DNA from: Candidatus Merdivicinus excrementipullorum
GTDB taxonomy: Bacteria > Bacillota > Clostridia > Oscillospirales > Ruminococcaceae
Reading direction: 5' to 3'
NCBI GenBank assembly: GCA_018716725.1
Contig: DVJP01000080.1
Span: forward strand, 1 to 59,275
Length of the DNA: 59,275 bases
The notes beneath the pieces were generated by a model that was given only the letters and a program-made list of their open reading frames with translations, ran no database searches and was not told the DNA's origin. Made by a program: the position numbers and the translations under genes. Each line of letters begins with the position of its first letter. Within the stretch, counting starts at the first letter, position 1. Positions 52,832 through 59,275 of the stretch are shown here, in pieces.

Positions 52832-52842
52832 AAGAATACCTC

Positions 52843-53589
52843 CTACGCAAGCATGGTCTTGTAAAAATCCAGGGCCTTGAATTTGCCACCGGTCTGGCAG
52901 AGGGTAAAATATTCCGTCACGAACCCCAGGGCCTTTTCGCTGTCCGGAGTCAGCTTAAAGGAAAAGAGCTTTTCGTCCGGAGCCTCGCAGATGTGCCGCA
53001 TGGCGTAAAACACCGGCTGGGGCAGCTTCATCTGGGGCCGGTCCGGGGGCATGACGCCCCGGCAGTGCTCGCAGAACAGGCTGCCGTCTATGGGGTAAAA
53101 GGTCAGTTCCTCCTCTGCGCCGCAGCCTAAGCACCCGCTTAAATCCGGCGCGAAGCCGGAAATGGACAAAAGCCGCAGTTCATAAACGGCTTTGATGAGG
53201 GCAGGAGAGCGTTTGCCGTGCTCCAAAAGCCATAAGCTGTTGAGCAATAGCTTTAAGCAGGCTCCGCCGTTGTCCCGGTCCGGGAGAATAAAGCGGGTCA
53301 GTTCGCAAAGGTAGCTGGCCAGGGAGATTTTTTCCAAATCCATCCGCAGGTTGTAGAAATTTTCCAGCAAATCGGCGGTGTTCACGATGTAGCCGCTTTT
53401 GCCGGCATACAGGCAGAAATCGCTGTACGCCAAAACTTCGGCGGCGGCCGAAAGGGAGGAGCGCGCTCCATTGACCTTCCGGGCAATGGCTTCAATCAGC
53501 CCCATATCCTGGGTGAGGATGATGAGTTTTTTGTCCTGATCCCGCATGGGGATCTGCCCCAGGACAATGCCCCGGGTCTTGACCGTCAA
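52843..53589 (-). CDS. recO: DNA repair protein RecO
   Basis: A 248-residue RecO: N-terminal OB fold (TRGIVLGQIPMRDQDKKLIILT), helical middle, and a zinc site CLGCGAEEELTFYPIDGSLF followed by CEHC. It loads RecA with RecR/RecF in gap repair. The start is TTG 53589, eight bases after GGAGG; longer frames overlap yqzL. It follows era and yqzL as in Bacillus. Confidence 0.93.
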   Translation of the reverse strand: MTVKTRGIVLGQIPMRDQDKKLIILTQDMGLIEAIARKVNGARSSLSAAAEVLAYSDFCLYAGKSGYIVNTADLLENFYNLRMDLEKISLASYLCELTRFILPDRDNGGACLKLLLNSLWLLEHGKRSPALIKAVYELRLLSISGFAPDLSGCLGCGAEEELTFYPIDGSLFCEHCRGVMPPDRPQMKLPQPVFYAMRHICEAPDEKLFSFKLTPDSEKALGFVTEYFTLCQTGGKFKALDFYKTMLA

Positions 53590-53692
53590 AGGGGGTTCCT
53601 CCTTCCGATTCCATGGATTTATAGGCGAGATAATCGGCGATGCGGCCGGTTTGTTCAAATTTCTGCCAGTAATAATCGTTTGGGTGCGTCAT
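53492..53692 (-). CDS. yqzL: YqzL-like small protein between era and recO
   Basis: A 66-residue frame with GGAGG seven bases before ATG 53692. YYWQKFEQTGRIADYLAYKS matches the short YqzL pattern (W..F..TG.I..YL.YK). B. subtilis also has yqzL between era and recO. Its last third overlaps the start of recO in another frame by 98 bases, longer than the usual 47-residue protein, so the tail is probably not conserved. Confidence 0.65.
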   Translation of the reverse strand: MTHPNDYYWQKFEQTGRIADYLAYKSMESEGGTPFDGQDPGHCPGADPHAGSGQKTHHPHPGYGAD

Positions 53693-53769
53693 GACAATCC
53701 CTCCAAGGAAGTTTTTTCGGCACCCTTATTTTTCCCGGAAACGCCGGGATTACCGCTGGCAAAAAACGG

Positions 53770-54666
53770 TCATTCCTCGTACCGCAGGCCCACCTGCTTA
53801 ATGGCTTTTTCGCTGTTGCGCCAGTCGTCCCGGACCTTGACCCAGCATTTCAGGTTGACCTTCACATCCAAAAAGGCTTCCAGGTCCGCCCGGGCGTCGG
53901 AGCCGATTTTTTTCAGCATGGCCCCGCCTTTGCCGATAATCATGCCTTTGTGGCTGTCCCGTTCGCAGTAGATGGTGGCTTCGATATCTAAAATGCCGCC
54001 GTCCTCCCGTTCCCGCATTTTTTCAATGGAAACGGCAGTGCCGTGGGGGATTTCATCCCGCATGTTCCGCAGGATTTTTTCCCGGATAATCTCGGCGGCA
54101 ATGGCCCGTTCCGGCTGGTCGGTCAGGGTGTCCTCCGGGAAGAAATGGGGGCCTTCCTCGGTGTGGGCGCGCAGTTCGTCCATGAGGGTGGAAATCCCTT
54201 CATTTTCGGTGACGCTCACCGGCACTACCGCTTCAAAGTCATAGAGGGCGCTGATTTCGGCAATCCGGGCCAGAAGCTGTTCCTTGTCAATCAGATCGGT
54301 TTTGTTGATAACCAGAATTACCGGCAGGCGGCGGGCCTTAAACTGCTCGATAAGGGAATTTTCCTCGGGGGTCAGCTTGCCCATAGGCTCCACCACAAAT
54401 AAAACCAGATCCACATCGGCGATGCTGTCGGTGACCACCTTGTTCATATGGCCGCTCAGCTTGGTCTTGGGTTTGTGGAAGCCGGGGGTGTCTAGGAACA
54501 CCCACTGGTAAATGTCCTCGGTGAGGACGCCGGTGATCCGGGTGCGGGTGGTTTGGGGCTTTGAGGACACAATGGCGATTTTTTCCCCCAGAAGGGTATT
54601 GAGCAGGGAAGATTTCCCCACGTTGGGCTTCCCTACGATAGCGATAAACGCGGATTTTGTATTCAT
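53770..54666 (-). CDS. era: GTPase Era
   Basis: A 298-residue ribosome-assembly GTPase: G1 GKPNVGKSSLLN, G2 region TRTRITGV, G3 DTPGFHKPK, G4 INKTDLI, G5 VSVTE, and a C-terminal KH domain with IYCERDSHKGMIIGKGGAML. It binds the 3' end of 16S rRNA in 30S maturation. Its start overlaps the stop of the membrane protein upstream (ATGA). Confidence 0.96.
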   Translation of the reverse strand: MNTKSAFIAIVGKPNVGKSSLLNTLLGEKIAIVSSKPQTTRTRITGVLTEDIYQWVFLDTPGFHKPKTKLSGHMNKVVTDSIADVDLVLFVVEPMGKLTPEENSLIEQFKARRLPVILVINKTDLIDKEQLLARIAEISALYDFEAVVPVSVTENEGISTLMDELRAHTEEGPHFFPEDTLTDQPERAIAAEIIREKILRNMRDEIPHGTAVSIEKMREREDGGILDIEATIYCERDSHKGMIIGKGGAMLKKIGSDARADLEAFLDVKVNLKCWVKVRDDWRNSEKAIKQVGLRYEE

Positions 54667-55004
54667 AAACGCTCCTTATTCTTTTTCGTTGCTTTAATTT
54701 TGGGATATAAGGCGATGATTGCCCAGGCTGCCGCCAGCGAGGCGGGGTAAATCAGGCCAAAAAGCGCGCCTTGCAGTCCATAATTATGGTAAGTGCCATG
54801 AGGATAAAAAATCAGAAACCAAAGCAGGCTGGAAAGAAGTTCGCAGGAAAGCATGGCAATCCCGATCCTTTTAAGCCCTTTGTGAGTCCGGTTCCGTCGG
54901 AGTGAAGTGGACAGGATGAAAAACGCGCCCATGCATAAAATGCATCCGGTTAAAACAAATTCGATTCCCTCAATTCCCTTCCAGTTGAACAGGCAGAACA
55001 GCAT
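54663..55004 (-). CDS. Four-helix membrane protein of unknown function
   Basis: A 113-residue protein with four hydrophobic stretches (FVLTGCILCMGAFFILST, IAMLSCELLSSLLWFLIF, ALFGLIYPASLAAAWAIIAL and the N-terminal one) and a basic tail KIKATKKNKERL. ATG 55004 has AAGGAG eight bases upstream. It is translationally coupled to era and takes the place where cdd often sits in other Firmicutes. No family recognised. Confidence 0.75.
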   Translation of the reverse strand: MLFCLFNWKGIEGIEFVLTGCILCMGAFFILSTSLRRNRTHKGLKRIGIAMLSCELLSSLLWFLIFYPHGTYHNYGLQGALFGLIYPASLAAAWAIIALYPKIKATKKNKERL

Positions 55005-55089
55005 GAGAATCACTCCTTTTTTAGTGATTTACGGTTTGATTATTTACATGAATTTGTTCTTTGCTAACGCAAATAAACCGCAGCGAAAA

Positions 55090-55310
55090 CATTAGGAAAT
55101 TCTAATCTTGGATTTTGTAAACAAAATCCAAGCGCGGGGGCATCCGCGGGCGGTCTGCGGACCGCCTTTTTATTTGTGTTTTGCGGCCGAGCCGCAAAGA
55201 GCAGGTTTTCGTTTTCTGCGGAAAACGACCAAGGACTCTGTCCTTTGGAATCCTGCAAGCTTTTGAAAAAGCTTGACCAAAACTTTTGATTCTGCTCGTT
55301 TTTCAATTGC
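55090..55310. repeat. Stem-loop region with repeat shared with the window's right end
   Basis: CTTGGATTTTGT/ACAAAATCCAAG (from 55107), then GGCGGTCTGCGGACCGCC with TTTTTATTT (about 55152-55176). On the minus strand the block GTTTTGGTCAAGCTTTTT, AAAAGCTTGCAGGATTCC, AAAGGACAGAGTCCTTGG follows (55220-55290) and recurs inverted at 59186-59245. No gene. Confidence 0.7.
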
Positions 55311-55315
55311 GCCAA

Positions 55316-55801
55316 CTAGTCCTTGAACAATTTATTCCCGTAAAAGATAAACCAGATCCCTCCGGCGATGATCCCGCCGAACAGCGCCGCCAGCAGGGGA
55401 GTGGTGAGGATTTCCAGCGCCGTTTCCCACAAATGCGCCCAATTCCCAAAAAGGCACACCCCGGCCGCAATTGCCGCCAGGGCCGCCATAAACACTGCCC
55501 CGGCCGCTACGTCCTTGGCAATCCGGGCCAGGTTGTGATAAGCGGGGCTGGCAAGGTTTACCAGGGCTTCCAATGCCGTGTTCACCGCTTCAAAGGAGAT
55601 CACCGCCCCCATGGCCAAAAACAGCACGGCGTACCCAAGCGGTTCCAGCCGGTAGACAAGGGAAAAAGCGGTGACGAAAACCGCCGCCGCTAAATGGATG
55701 CGCATATTCCGTTCGTTTTTGATGCAGTAGCGGATGCCCCGGAAGGCATACAGAAAGCTCCTGCCTAACGCGCGCGTCTGATTTTCCAGATCGTTTCTCA
55801 T
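55316..55801 (-). CDS. dgkA: Diacylglycerol/undecaprenol kinase with extra C-terminal helix
   Basis: A 161-residue DgkA-family protein: IKNERNMRIHLAAAVF, FEAVNTALEALVNLASP and HNLARIAKDVAAGAVF are the conserved active-site blocks of Gram-positive undecaprenol kinases, which make the lipid carrier phosphate. The chain is longer than the usual 120-130 residues; TTPLLAALFGGIIAGGIWFI adds a helix. Its start overlaps the ybeY stop (ATGA). Confidence 0.92.
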   Translation of the reverse strand: MRNDLENQTRALGRSFLYAFRGIRYCIKNERNMRIHLAAAVFVTAFSLVYRLEPLGYAVLFLAMGAVISFEAVNTALEALVNLASPAYHNLARIAKDVAAGAVFMAALAAIAAGVCLFGNWAHLWETALEILTTPLLAALFGGIIAGGIWFIFYGNKLFKD

Positions 55802-56298
55802 TCTCCCATTACATAGCTTGCGCCCCGGGGGATGCCCAGCATGGTGAGAACGGTTTCCTCCTTCTCCCGCATCCGCACGGCGGCAAGCCCGCCTTCTTCA
55901 TGGTCGTAGCCCAGCAGGTGGAACATGGAATGGACGGTCAAAAAGCCCACTTCCCGCTGGAGGGAGTGGCCGAAGGTGTTGGCCTGCTCCACTGCTTTGG
56001 GCATGGAAATTACAATATCCCCCAGCAAAAGGGCGCCGGTGGTTTCGTTCCGGTCGTAGTGGCCGTTTTCCCCCAAGGGGAAACTCAAAACGTCGGTAAC
56101 GGCGTCTTTGCCCCGGTGCTTGGCGTTCAGTTCCCGGATCTCCTCATTGCTGACAAAGGAAACGGAAATTTCGGCGTCCTCGGTAAAATTTTCTTCCCGG
56201 AGGGACGCATTGCAGCAGCGGCGGACCAGCAGCCGGATCCCGGTGGGGATTTTCACATCATTCTGTCGATTGGAGATTACCACTTTTACCTTATTCAT
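55798..56298 (-). CDS. ybeY: Endoribonuclease YbeY
   Basis: A 166-residue YbeY: ISVSFVSNEEIRELNAKHRG, TDVLSFPL and the zinc motif VHSMFHLLGYDHE (three His; the usual first Gly is Ser). It acts in 16S rRNA 3'-end maturation and ribosome quality control. ATG 56298 overlaps the last codons of phoH by eight bases, and its own end overlaps dgkA, so the three are one translation unit. Confidence 0.93.
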   Translation of the reverse strand: MNKVKVVISNRQNDVKIPTGIRLLVRRCCNASLREENFTEDAEISVSFVSNEEIRELNAKHRGKDAVTDVLSFPLGENGHYDRNETTGALLLGDIVISMPKAVEQANTFGHSLQREVGFLTVHSMFHLLGYDHEEGGLAAVRMREKEETVLTMLGIPRGASYVMGE

Positions 56299-57262
56299 GT
56301 CTTGATTTGCCCTCCTCATAGTATTTATCATAAGCTTTTATGATATCCTGAACCAATTTGTGACGCACCACGTCCTTGTCGCTGAAACGCACAATGGCGA
56401 TGTCGTCAATATTTTTCAAAACCCGCATCGCTTCCACCAGGCCGGATTTTTTGTTGTCCGGCAGGTCGATCTGGGTGATGTCGCCGGTGATAATGATTTT
56501 GGAGCCGAAGCCCATCCGGGTCAAAAACATTTTCATCTGCTCCCGGGTGGTGTTCTGGGCCTCATCCAGAATAATGAAGGATTCGTCCAGGGTCCGGCCC
56601 CGCATATAAGCCAGGGGGGCCACCTCGATGCTGCCCCGTTCCTGGTATTTCATAAAGTTTTCCGCCCCTAAAAAGTCCATCAGGGCGTCGAAAAGGGGAC
56701 GCAGATAGGGGTCCACCTTGTTTTGCAGGTCCCCGGGAAGGAACCCCAGCTTTTCGCCGGCTTCCACAGCCGGACGGGTTAAAATAATCCGGCTCACCTC
56801 ACCGGCCCGGAAGGCGTTTACCGCCATGGCCACGGCCAGGTAGGTCTTGCCTGTACCGGCAGGGCCGATCCCCAGGGTGATGGTGTTCTGCTGGATCATT
56901 TTTACATAACGCTTCTGCCCCACTGTTTTGGGGTGCACGGGCTTGCCCTTTTGGGTGATGCAAATCGCCTTGTCCCCCAGAGACTGCAATTCCTGCTCGT
57001 GCCCTTCTCCCACCAGGGAAATGGCGTACCGGACGTTTAATTCATCGATTTCCTTGCCCTGGGCGGCCAAGGGAAGCAGGGCTTCCACAGCCCGGGCACA
57101 GGCGGCCGTATTTTCTTCATCGCCGATGATTTTGAAATCGGTCCCCCGGAGGATGATGTCCACATGGTATTCCTTCCGGAGAATGTCCAGGTTCCGGTCA
57201 TAGCTGCCGCAGAGGGCGGCTACTTCCGGCGTGCCGTTCAGCGTGATGAGTTTTTCTGCCAA
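56291..57262 (-). CDS. phoH: PhoH family ATPase
   Basis: A protein of about 323 residues: LGIGPAGTGKTYLAVAMAVN (Walker A), GFLPGDLQNKVDPYLRPLFD, ESFIILDEAQNTT (Walker B) and ITGDITQIDLP. PhoH is an ATPase/RNA helicase-like protein and the usual partner of YbeY. I place the start at TTG 57262; longer frames to 57349 would begin upstream of the -10 TATAAT (57305-57310, with a TG extension). Confidence 0.93.
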   Translation of the reverse strand: MAEKLITLNGTPEVAALCGSYDRNLDILRKEYHVDIILRGTDFKIIGDEENTAACARAVEALLPLAAQGKEIDELNVRYAISLVGEGHEQELQSLGDKAICITQKGKPVHPKTVGQKRYVKMIQQNTITLGIGPAGTGKTYLAVAMAVNAFRAGEVSRIILTRPAVEAGEKLGFLPGDLQNKVDPYLRPLFDALMDFLGAENFMKYQERGSIEVAPLAYMRGRTLDESFIILDEAQNTTREQMKMFLTRMGFGSKIIITGDITQIDLPDNKKSGLVEAMRVLKNIDDIAIVRFSDKDVVRHKLVQDIIKAYDKYYEEGKSRHE

Positions 57263-57304
57263 TCGGGTTTTCCACACCTTTCTTGCTAAAATGAAATTAC
57301 TAGT

Positions 57305-57313
57305 ATTATACCA
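57305..57313 (-). promoter_or_regulatory. Extended -10 promoter of phoH operon
   Basis: On the minus strand TGGTATAAT (extended -10); no good -35 at 17 bases. About 45 bases before the proposed start. Confidence 0.5.
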
Positions 57314-57387
57314 TAGAAATTGCGGTTTGTATCTATGCGGAATCAACAAATTTTTGACGAATTTTCTGCGAATCCCCGTTCACTTGT

Positions 57388-57441
57388 CAACAGTTTCACA
57401 AAAATTAAGAAAAATGTGAAAAAAACAGCAGGAAACTGTTG
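57388..57441. repeat. Nested inverted repeat between phoH and glmM
   Basis: CAACAGTTTC (57388-57397) pairs with GAAACTGTTG (57432-57441), and TTTCACA pairs with TGTGAAA inside. It is AT-rich and not followed by a T run. Role unclear: operator or part of a processed leader. Confidence 0.5.
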
Positions 57442-57472
57442 AAAGGAGTGAACTTGCCGAAGATGATGCAAT

Positions 57473-57502
57473 AAAAAAGGAACGCCCTGGGGAGGGCGTT
57501 CC
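57473..57502 (-). terminator. Terminator of glmM
   Basis: On the minus strand GGAACGCCCT-CCCC-AGGGCGTTCC then TTTTTTATT. Confidence 0.85.
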
Positions 57503-57513
57503 GGCGCGGGTTA

Positions 57514-58866
57514 TTAGACGGACAGGTTTTGCTTCATCACAGCGGCGATTTTATCGGCTTCCTTCTGCATCAGAGCCTGGTCCTGTCCTTCAATCATAAT
57601 GCGGATCATGGCCTCGGTGCCGGAGGGGCGGATCAGCACCCGCCCGCTGCCTTCAAAGATCCGCTCTGCCCGGCGGATGGCCTCCATGATTTCCGCATCG
57701 TCAATATAATCATATTTCCGTTCATTTTCAATGGGCACATTGACGATGACCTGGGGCAGCATGGTCATAACCTGGGCCAGCTCCGAAAGCTTTTTGCCGG
57801 TGTGGCGCATGACGGACAAAAGCTGCAATGCGGTAATCAGCCCGTCGCCGGTGGTGTTGTGCTCTAAGAAGATCACATGGCCGGACTGCTCGCCGCCCAG
57901 GACGTCCCCTTCCTCCAGCATTTTTTCCAGCACATAGCGGTCGCCAACCTTGGTCTTGGGAACCCGGATGCCCTCCCGGTCCGCCATTTGGAACAGCCCC
58001 AGGTTGCTCATAATGGTGGCCACAATGGTGTCGTTTTTCAGCTTGCCCTGGGATTTCAGGTAATTGCCGCAGATGGCCATAATCTGGTCGCCGTTGACAA
58101 TATCCCCCTTTTCATCCACCGCCAGCAGCCGGTCGGCGTCCCCGTCAAAGGCAAGGCCGATGTCCGCGCCGGTTTCCTTGGTCAGCTTTTGGATGTCGTC
58201 CATATGGGTGGAGCCGCAGCCGGCGTTAATATTGACCCCGTTTGGTTCGCAGTGAATCACCGTTACGTCAACGCCCAGCTTTTTCAAAGTGGGAGGGGCT
58301 GTCAGGGAAGCGGAGCCGTTGGCGCAGTCCACCGCCGCTTTGATGCCGTCCAGGCGGGTGTCGATGGTGGTGAGAATATAGCTGATATAATCGTCCGCGG
58401 CGGTTTTTACCCGTTCCACAGTCCCAACGTCCGCGCCGTTTGGCAGGTCCCCGGAGTGGACGGCGCCCCGGACCATGCCTTCAATCCGGTCCTCCAGCGC
58501 GTCGTCCAGCTTGTAGCCGTCTTTATTGAAGAATTTGATCCCGTTGTACTCCATAGGGTTGTGGGAGGCGGAAATCATGGCGGCAGCGTCCGCCTTGTAT
58601 TCCCGGGTGAGCCAGGCCAAAGCCGGGGTGGGGATGACCCCCACAGGGATTGCGGTGGCGCCGGCGGCGCAGAAGCCCGCCGTCAGGGCCGCTTCCAGCA
58701 TATCGCCGGAAATCCGGGTATCCCGCCCGATTAAAATCCGGGGTTTATGGGCGCAGCCCTCAGTGAGGACCATGGCGGCGGCCCGCCCGATGTCAAAGCA
58801 GTTTTGTGCAGTCAGTTCTGTCCCGGCAATGCCGCGGACGCCGTCCGTTCCAAATAATCTTGCCAT
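57514..58866 (-). CDS. glmM: Phosphoglucosamine mutase
   Basis: A 450-residue GlmM: MARLFGTDGVRGIAG at the start, the catalytic Ser loop MISASHNPMEYNG, metal loop AFDGDADRLLAVD, GGEQSGHVIFL and RPSGTEAMIRIMIEG. It converts glucosamine-6-phosphate to glucosamine-1-phosphate for cell wall synthesis. ATG 58866 lies eight bases after AAAGGA. Own promoter and terminator, so a single-gene unit; no cdaA/ybbR partner is adjacent. Confidence 0.96.
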   Translation of the reverse strand: MARLFGTDGVRGIAGTELTAQNCFDIGRAAAMVLTEGCAHKPRILIGRDTRISGDMLEAALTAGFCAAGATAIPVGVIPTPALAWLTREYKADAAAMISASHNPMEYNGIKFFNKDGYKLDDALEDRIEGMVRGAVHSGDLPNGADVGTVERVKTAADDYISYILTTIDTRLDGIKAAVDCANGSASLTAPPTLKKLGVDVTVIHCEPNGVNINAGCGSTHMDDIQKLTKETGADIGLAFDGDADRLLAVDEKGDIVNGDQIMAICGNYLKSQGKLKNDTIVATIMSNLGLFQMADREGIRVPKTKVGDRYVLEKMLEEGDVLGGEQSGHVIFLEHNTTGDGLITALQLLSVMRHTGKKLSELAQVMTMLPQVIVNVPIENERKYDYIDDAEIMEAIRRAERIFEGSGRVLIRPSGTEAMIRIMIEGQDQALMQKEADKIAAVMKQNLSV

Positions 58867-58929
58867 AGGTTTCATCCTTTCTGTATGGAAAAAAGTTTTC
58901 TGCTGTGCGCGAAATCAAAAACTATTCCT

Positions 58930-58958
58930 ACTATAACACAACTTGCTTCAAAAATCAA
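58930..58958 (-). promoter_or_regulatory. Promoter of glmM
   Basis: On the minus strand TTGATT (58953-58958), 17 bases, TATAGT (58930-58935). Confidence 0.65.
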
Positions 58959-59010
58959 ATGAAATTTGACGAACGAAATAAAAAAATTGAAGATTAATTT
59001 CATAAATCTC

Positions 59011-59039
59011 TTGACATTTTAACGGAAATGTGCTTATTG
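59011..59039 (+). promoter_or_regulatory. Possible rightward promoter
   Basis: TTGACA (59011-59016), 17 bases, TTATTG (59034-59039). The -10 is weak and no gene follows inside the window. Confidence 0.3.
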
Positions 59040-59104
59040 GGCGCAAAAATCCTGGGATTGTGCTTGCGGGCAGGACATTTCCGAGGAAAATAGTTTCTGA
59101 TAAA

Positions 59105-59133
59105 AGAAAACGCGCCCAATTTGCGGGCGCGCT
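59105..59133 (-). terminator. Terminator of a leftward transcript entering from the right
   Basis: On the minus strand GCGCGCCC-GCAAATT-GGGCGCGT then TTTCTTTTATC. A minus-strand gene probably ends just beyond the window. Confidence 0.6.
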
Positions 59134-59185
59134 TCAGCCTGTCTAAAAACCTTTTTTGAAAGTAAAACTGCACAAAAGAGAAAAA

Positions 59186-59275
59186 GAAAAGTTTTGGTCA
59201 AGCTTTTTTAAAAGCTTGCAGGATTCCAAAGGACGGAGTCCTTGGCCGCTTCCCGCAGGAAGCGGAATCTATCCC
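59186..59275. repeat. Inverted copy of the 55.2-kb repeat
   Basis: GTTTTGGTCAAGCTTTTTTA, AAAGCTTGCAGGATTCCAAA, GGACGGAGTCCTTGG, then CGCTTCC...GGAAGCG. It equals the reverse complement of 55220-55290 apart from a few changes. Confidence 0.8.

Noticed and set aside
57263-57349. Longer phoH start
   Set aside because: The ATG at 57349 lies upstream of the -10 element at 57305-57310 and has no ribosome site.

Overview
The window looks like chromosome of a Gram-positive, endospore-forming, probably gut-dwelling member of the Clostridia (Oscillospiraceae/Ruminococcaceae-like). The basis is spore genes (spoIIE, dpaA/dpaB, sleB, ypeB), a homodimeric-type glyS, a Trp T-box, clostridial 6S RNA, the phoH-ybeY-dgkA-era-recO block, GC-rich coding DNA with sigma-A type promoters (many exact TTGACA-N17-TATAAT), and dense short palindromic repeats between genes. 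No rRNA, plasmid origin or prophage is visible, and no complete transcriptional regulator is encoded here.

Layout. 1-1000: the 5' end of a cas3 gene reading out of the left edge, an IS3-type transposase scrap, tRNA-Gly(CCC). 1000-7070: DUF2500 protein and a GH38 mannosidase (minus), then spoIIE (plus). 7100-7620: a candidate type I toxin-antitoxin locus beside tRNA-Thr. 7796-9325: a surface protein with DUF4430 and terpenoid-cyclase-like repeats. 10013-14560: a four-gene glycerol-phosphate redox operon (GlpA-like, FAD/NAD oxidoreductase, DUF1667, glycerol-1-phosphate dehydrogenase). 14735-16190: dipicolinate synthase dpaA-dpaB. 16550-25520: housekeeping genes including ispDF, an ABC exporter, sleB and a long-form PRPP synthetase. 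25614-26331: a cluster of six tRNAs. 26819-33205: glyS, an LRR/cell-wall-binding surface protein, a lipoprotein, ypeB. 33300-34440: an AT-rich island with degenerate repeats. 34460-39700: DUF1292, 6S RNA, tcdA, MTA/SAH nucleosidase, aldo/keto reductase, HAD phosphatase, T-box and trpS. 39717-45725: a DUF3737 gene under a MerR-type promoter, then a GH3-GH38 glycosidase operon. 46000-48874: a DUF1624 membrane acyltransferase under a second MerR-type promoter and a kinase-asparaginase pair. 49309-58866: mutS2, DUF3267 protease-like protein, recO, yqzL, era, dgkA, ybeY, phoH and glmM, all on the minus strand.

How the parts fit. Spore genes are scattered: asymmetric division and sigma-F control (spoIIE), spore-core dipicolinate (dpaAB) and cortex lysis at germination (sleB and ypeB, here about 8.5 kb apart, not adjacent). 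Three glycosidases, an LRR surface protein and a B12-carrier-like surface protein fit a life on host or dietary glycans. The glycerol-phosphate operon pairs oxidation of sn-glycerol-3-phosphate with an enzyme that makes the opposite enantiomer. Intergenic space is filled with GTAGGGG...CCCCTAC hairpins whose stems differ in sequence but keep pairing.

The most interesting items are the type I toxin-antitoxin candidate (7108-7392), the pair of 19-bp-spacer MerR-type promoters, the G3P/G1P operon, the AT-rich repeat island at 33.3-34.3 kb, and the cas3 start, which implies a CRISPR-Cas system just outside the window.
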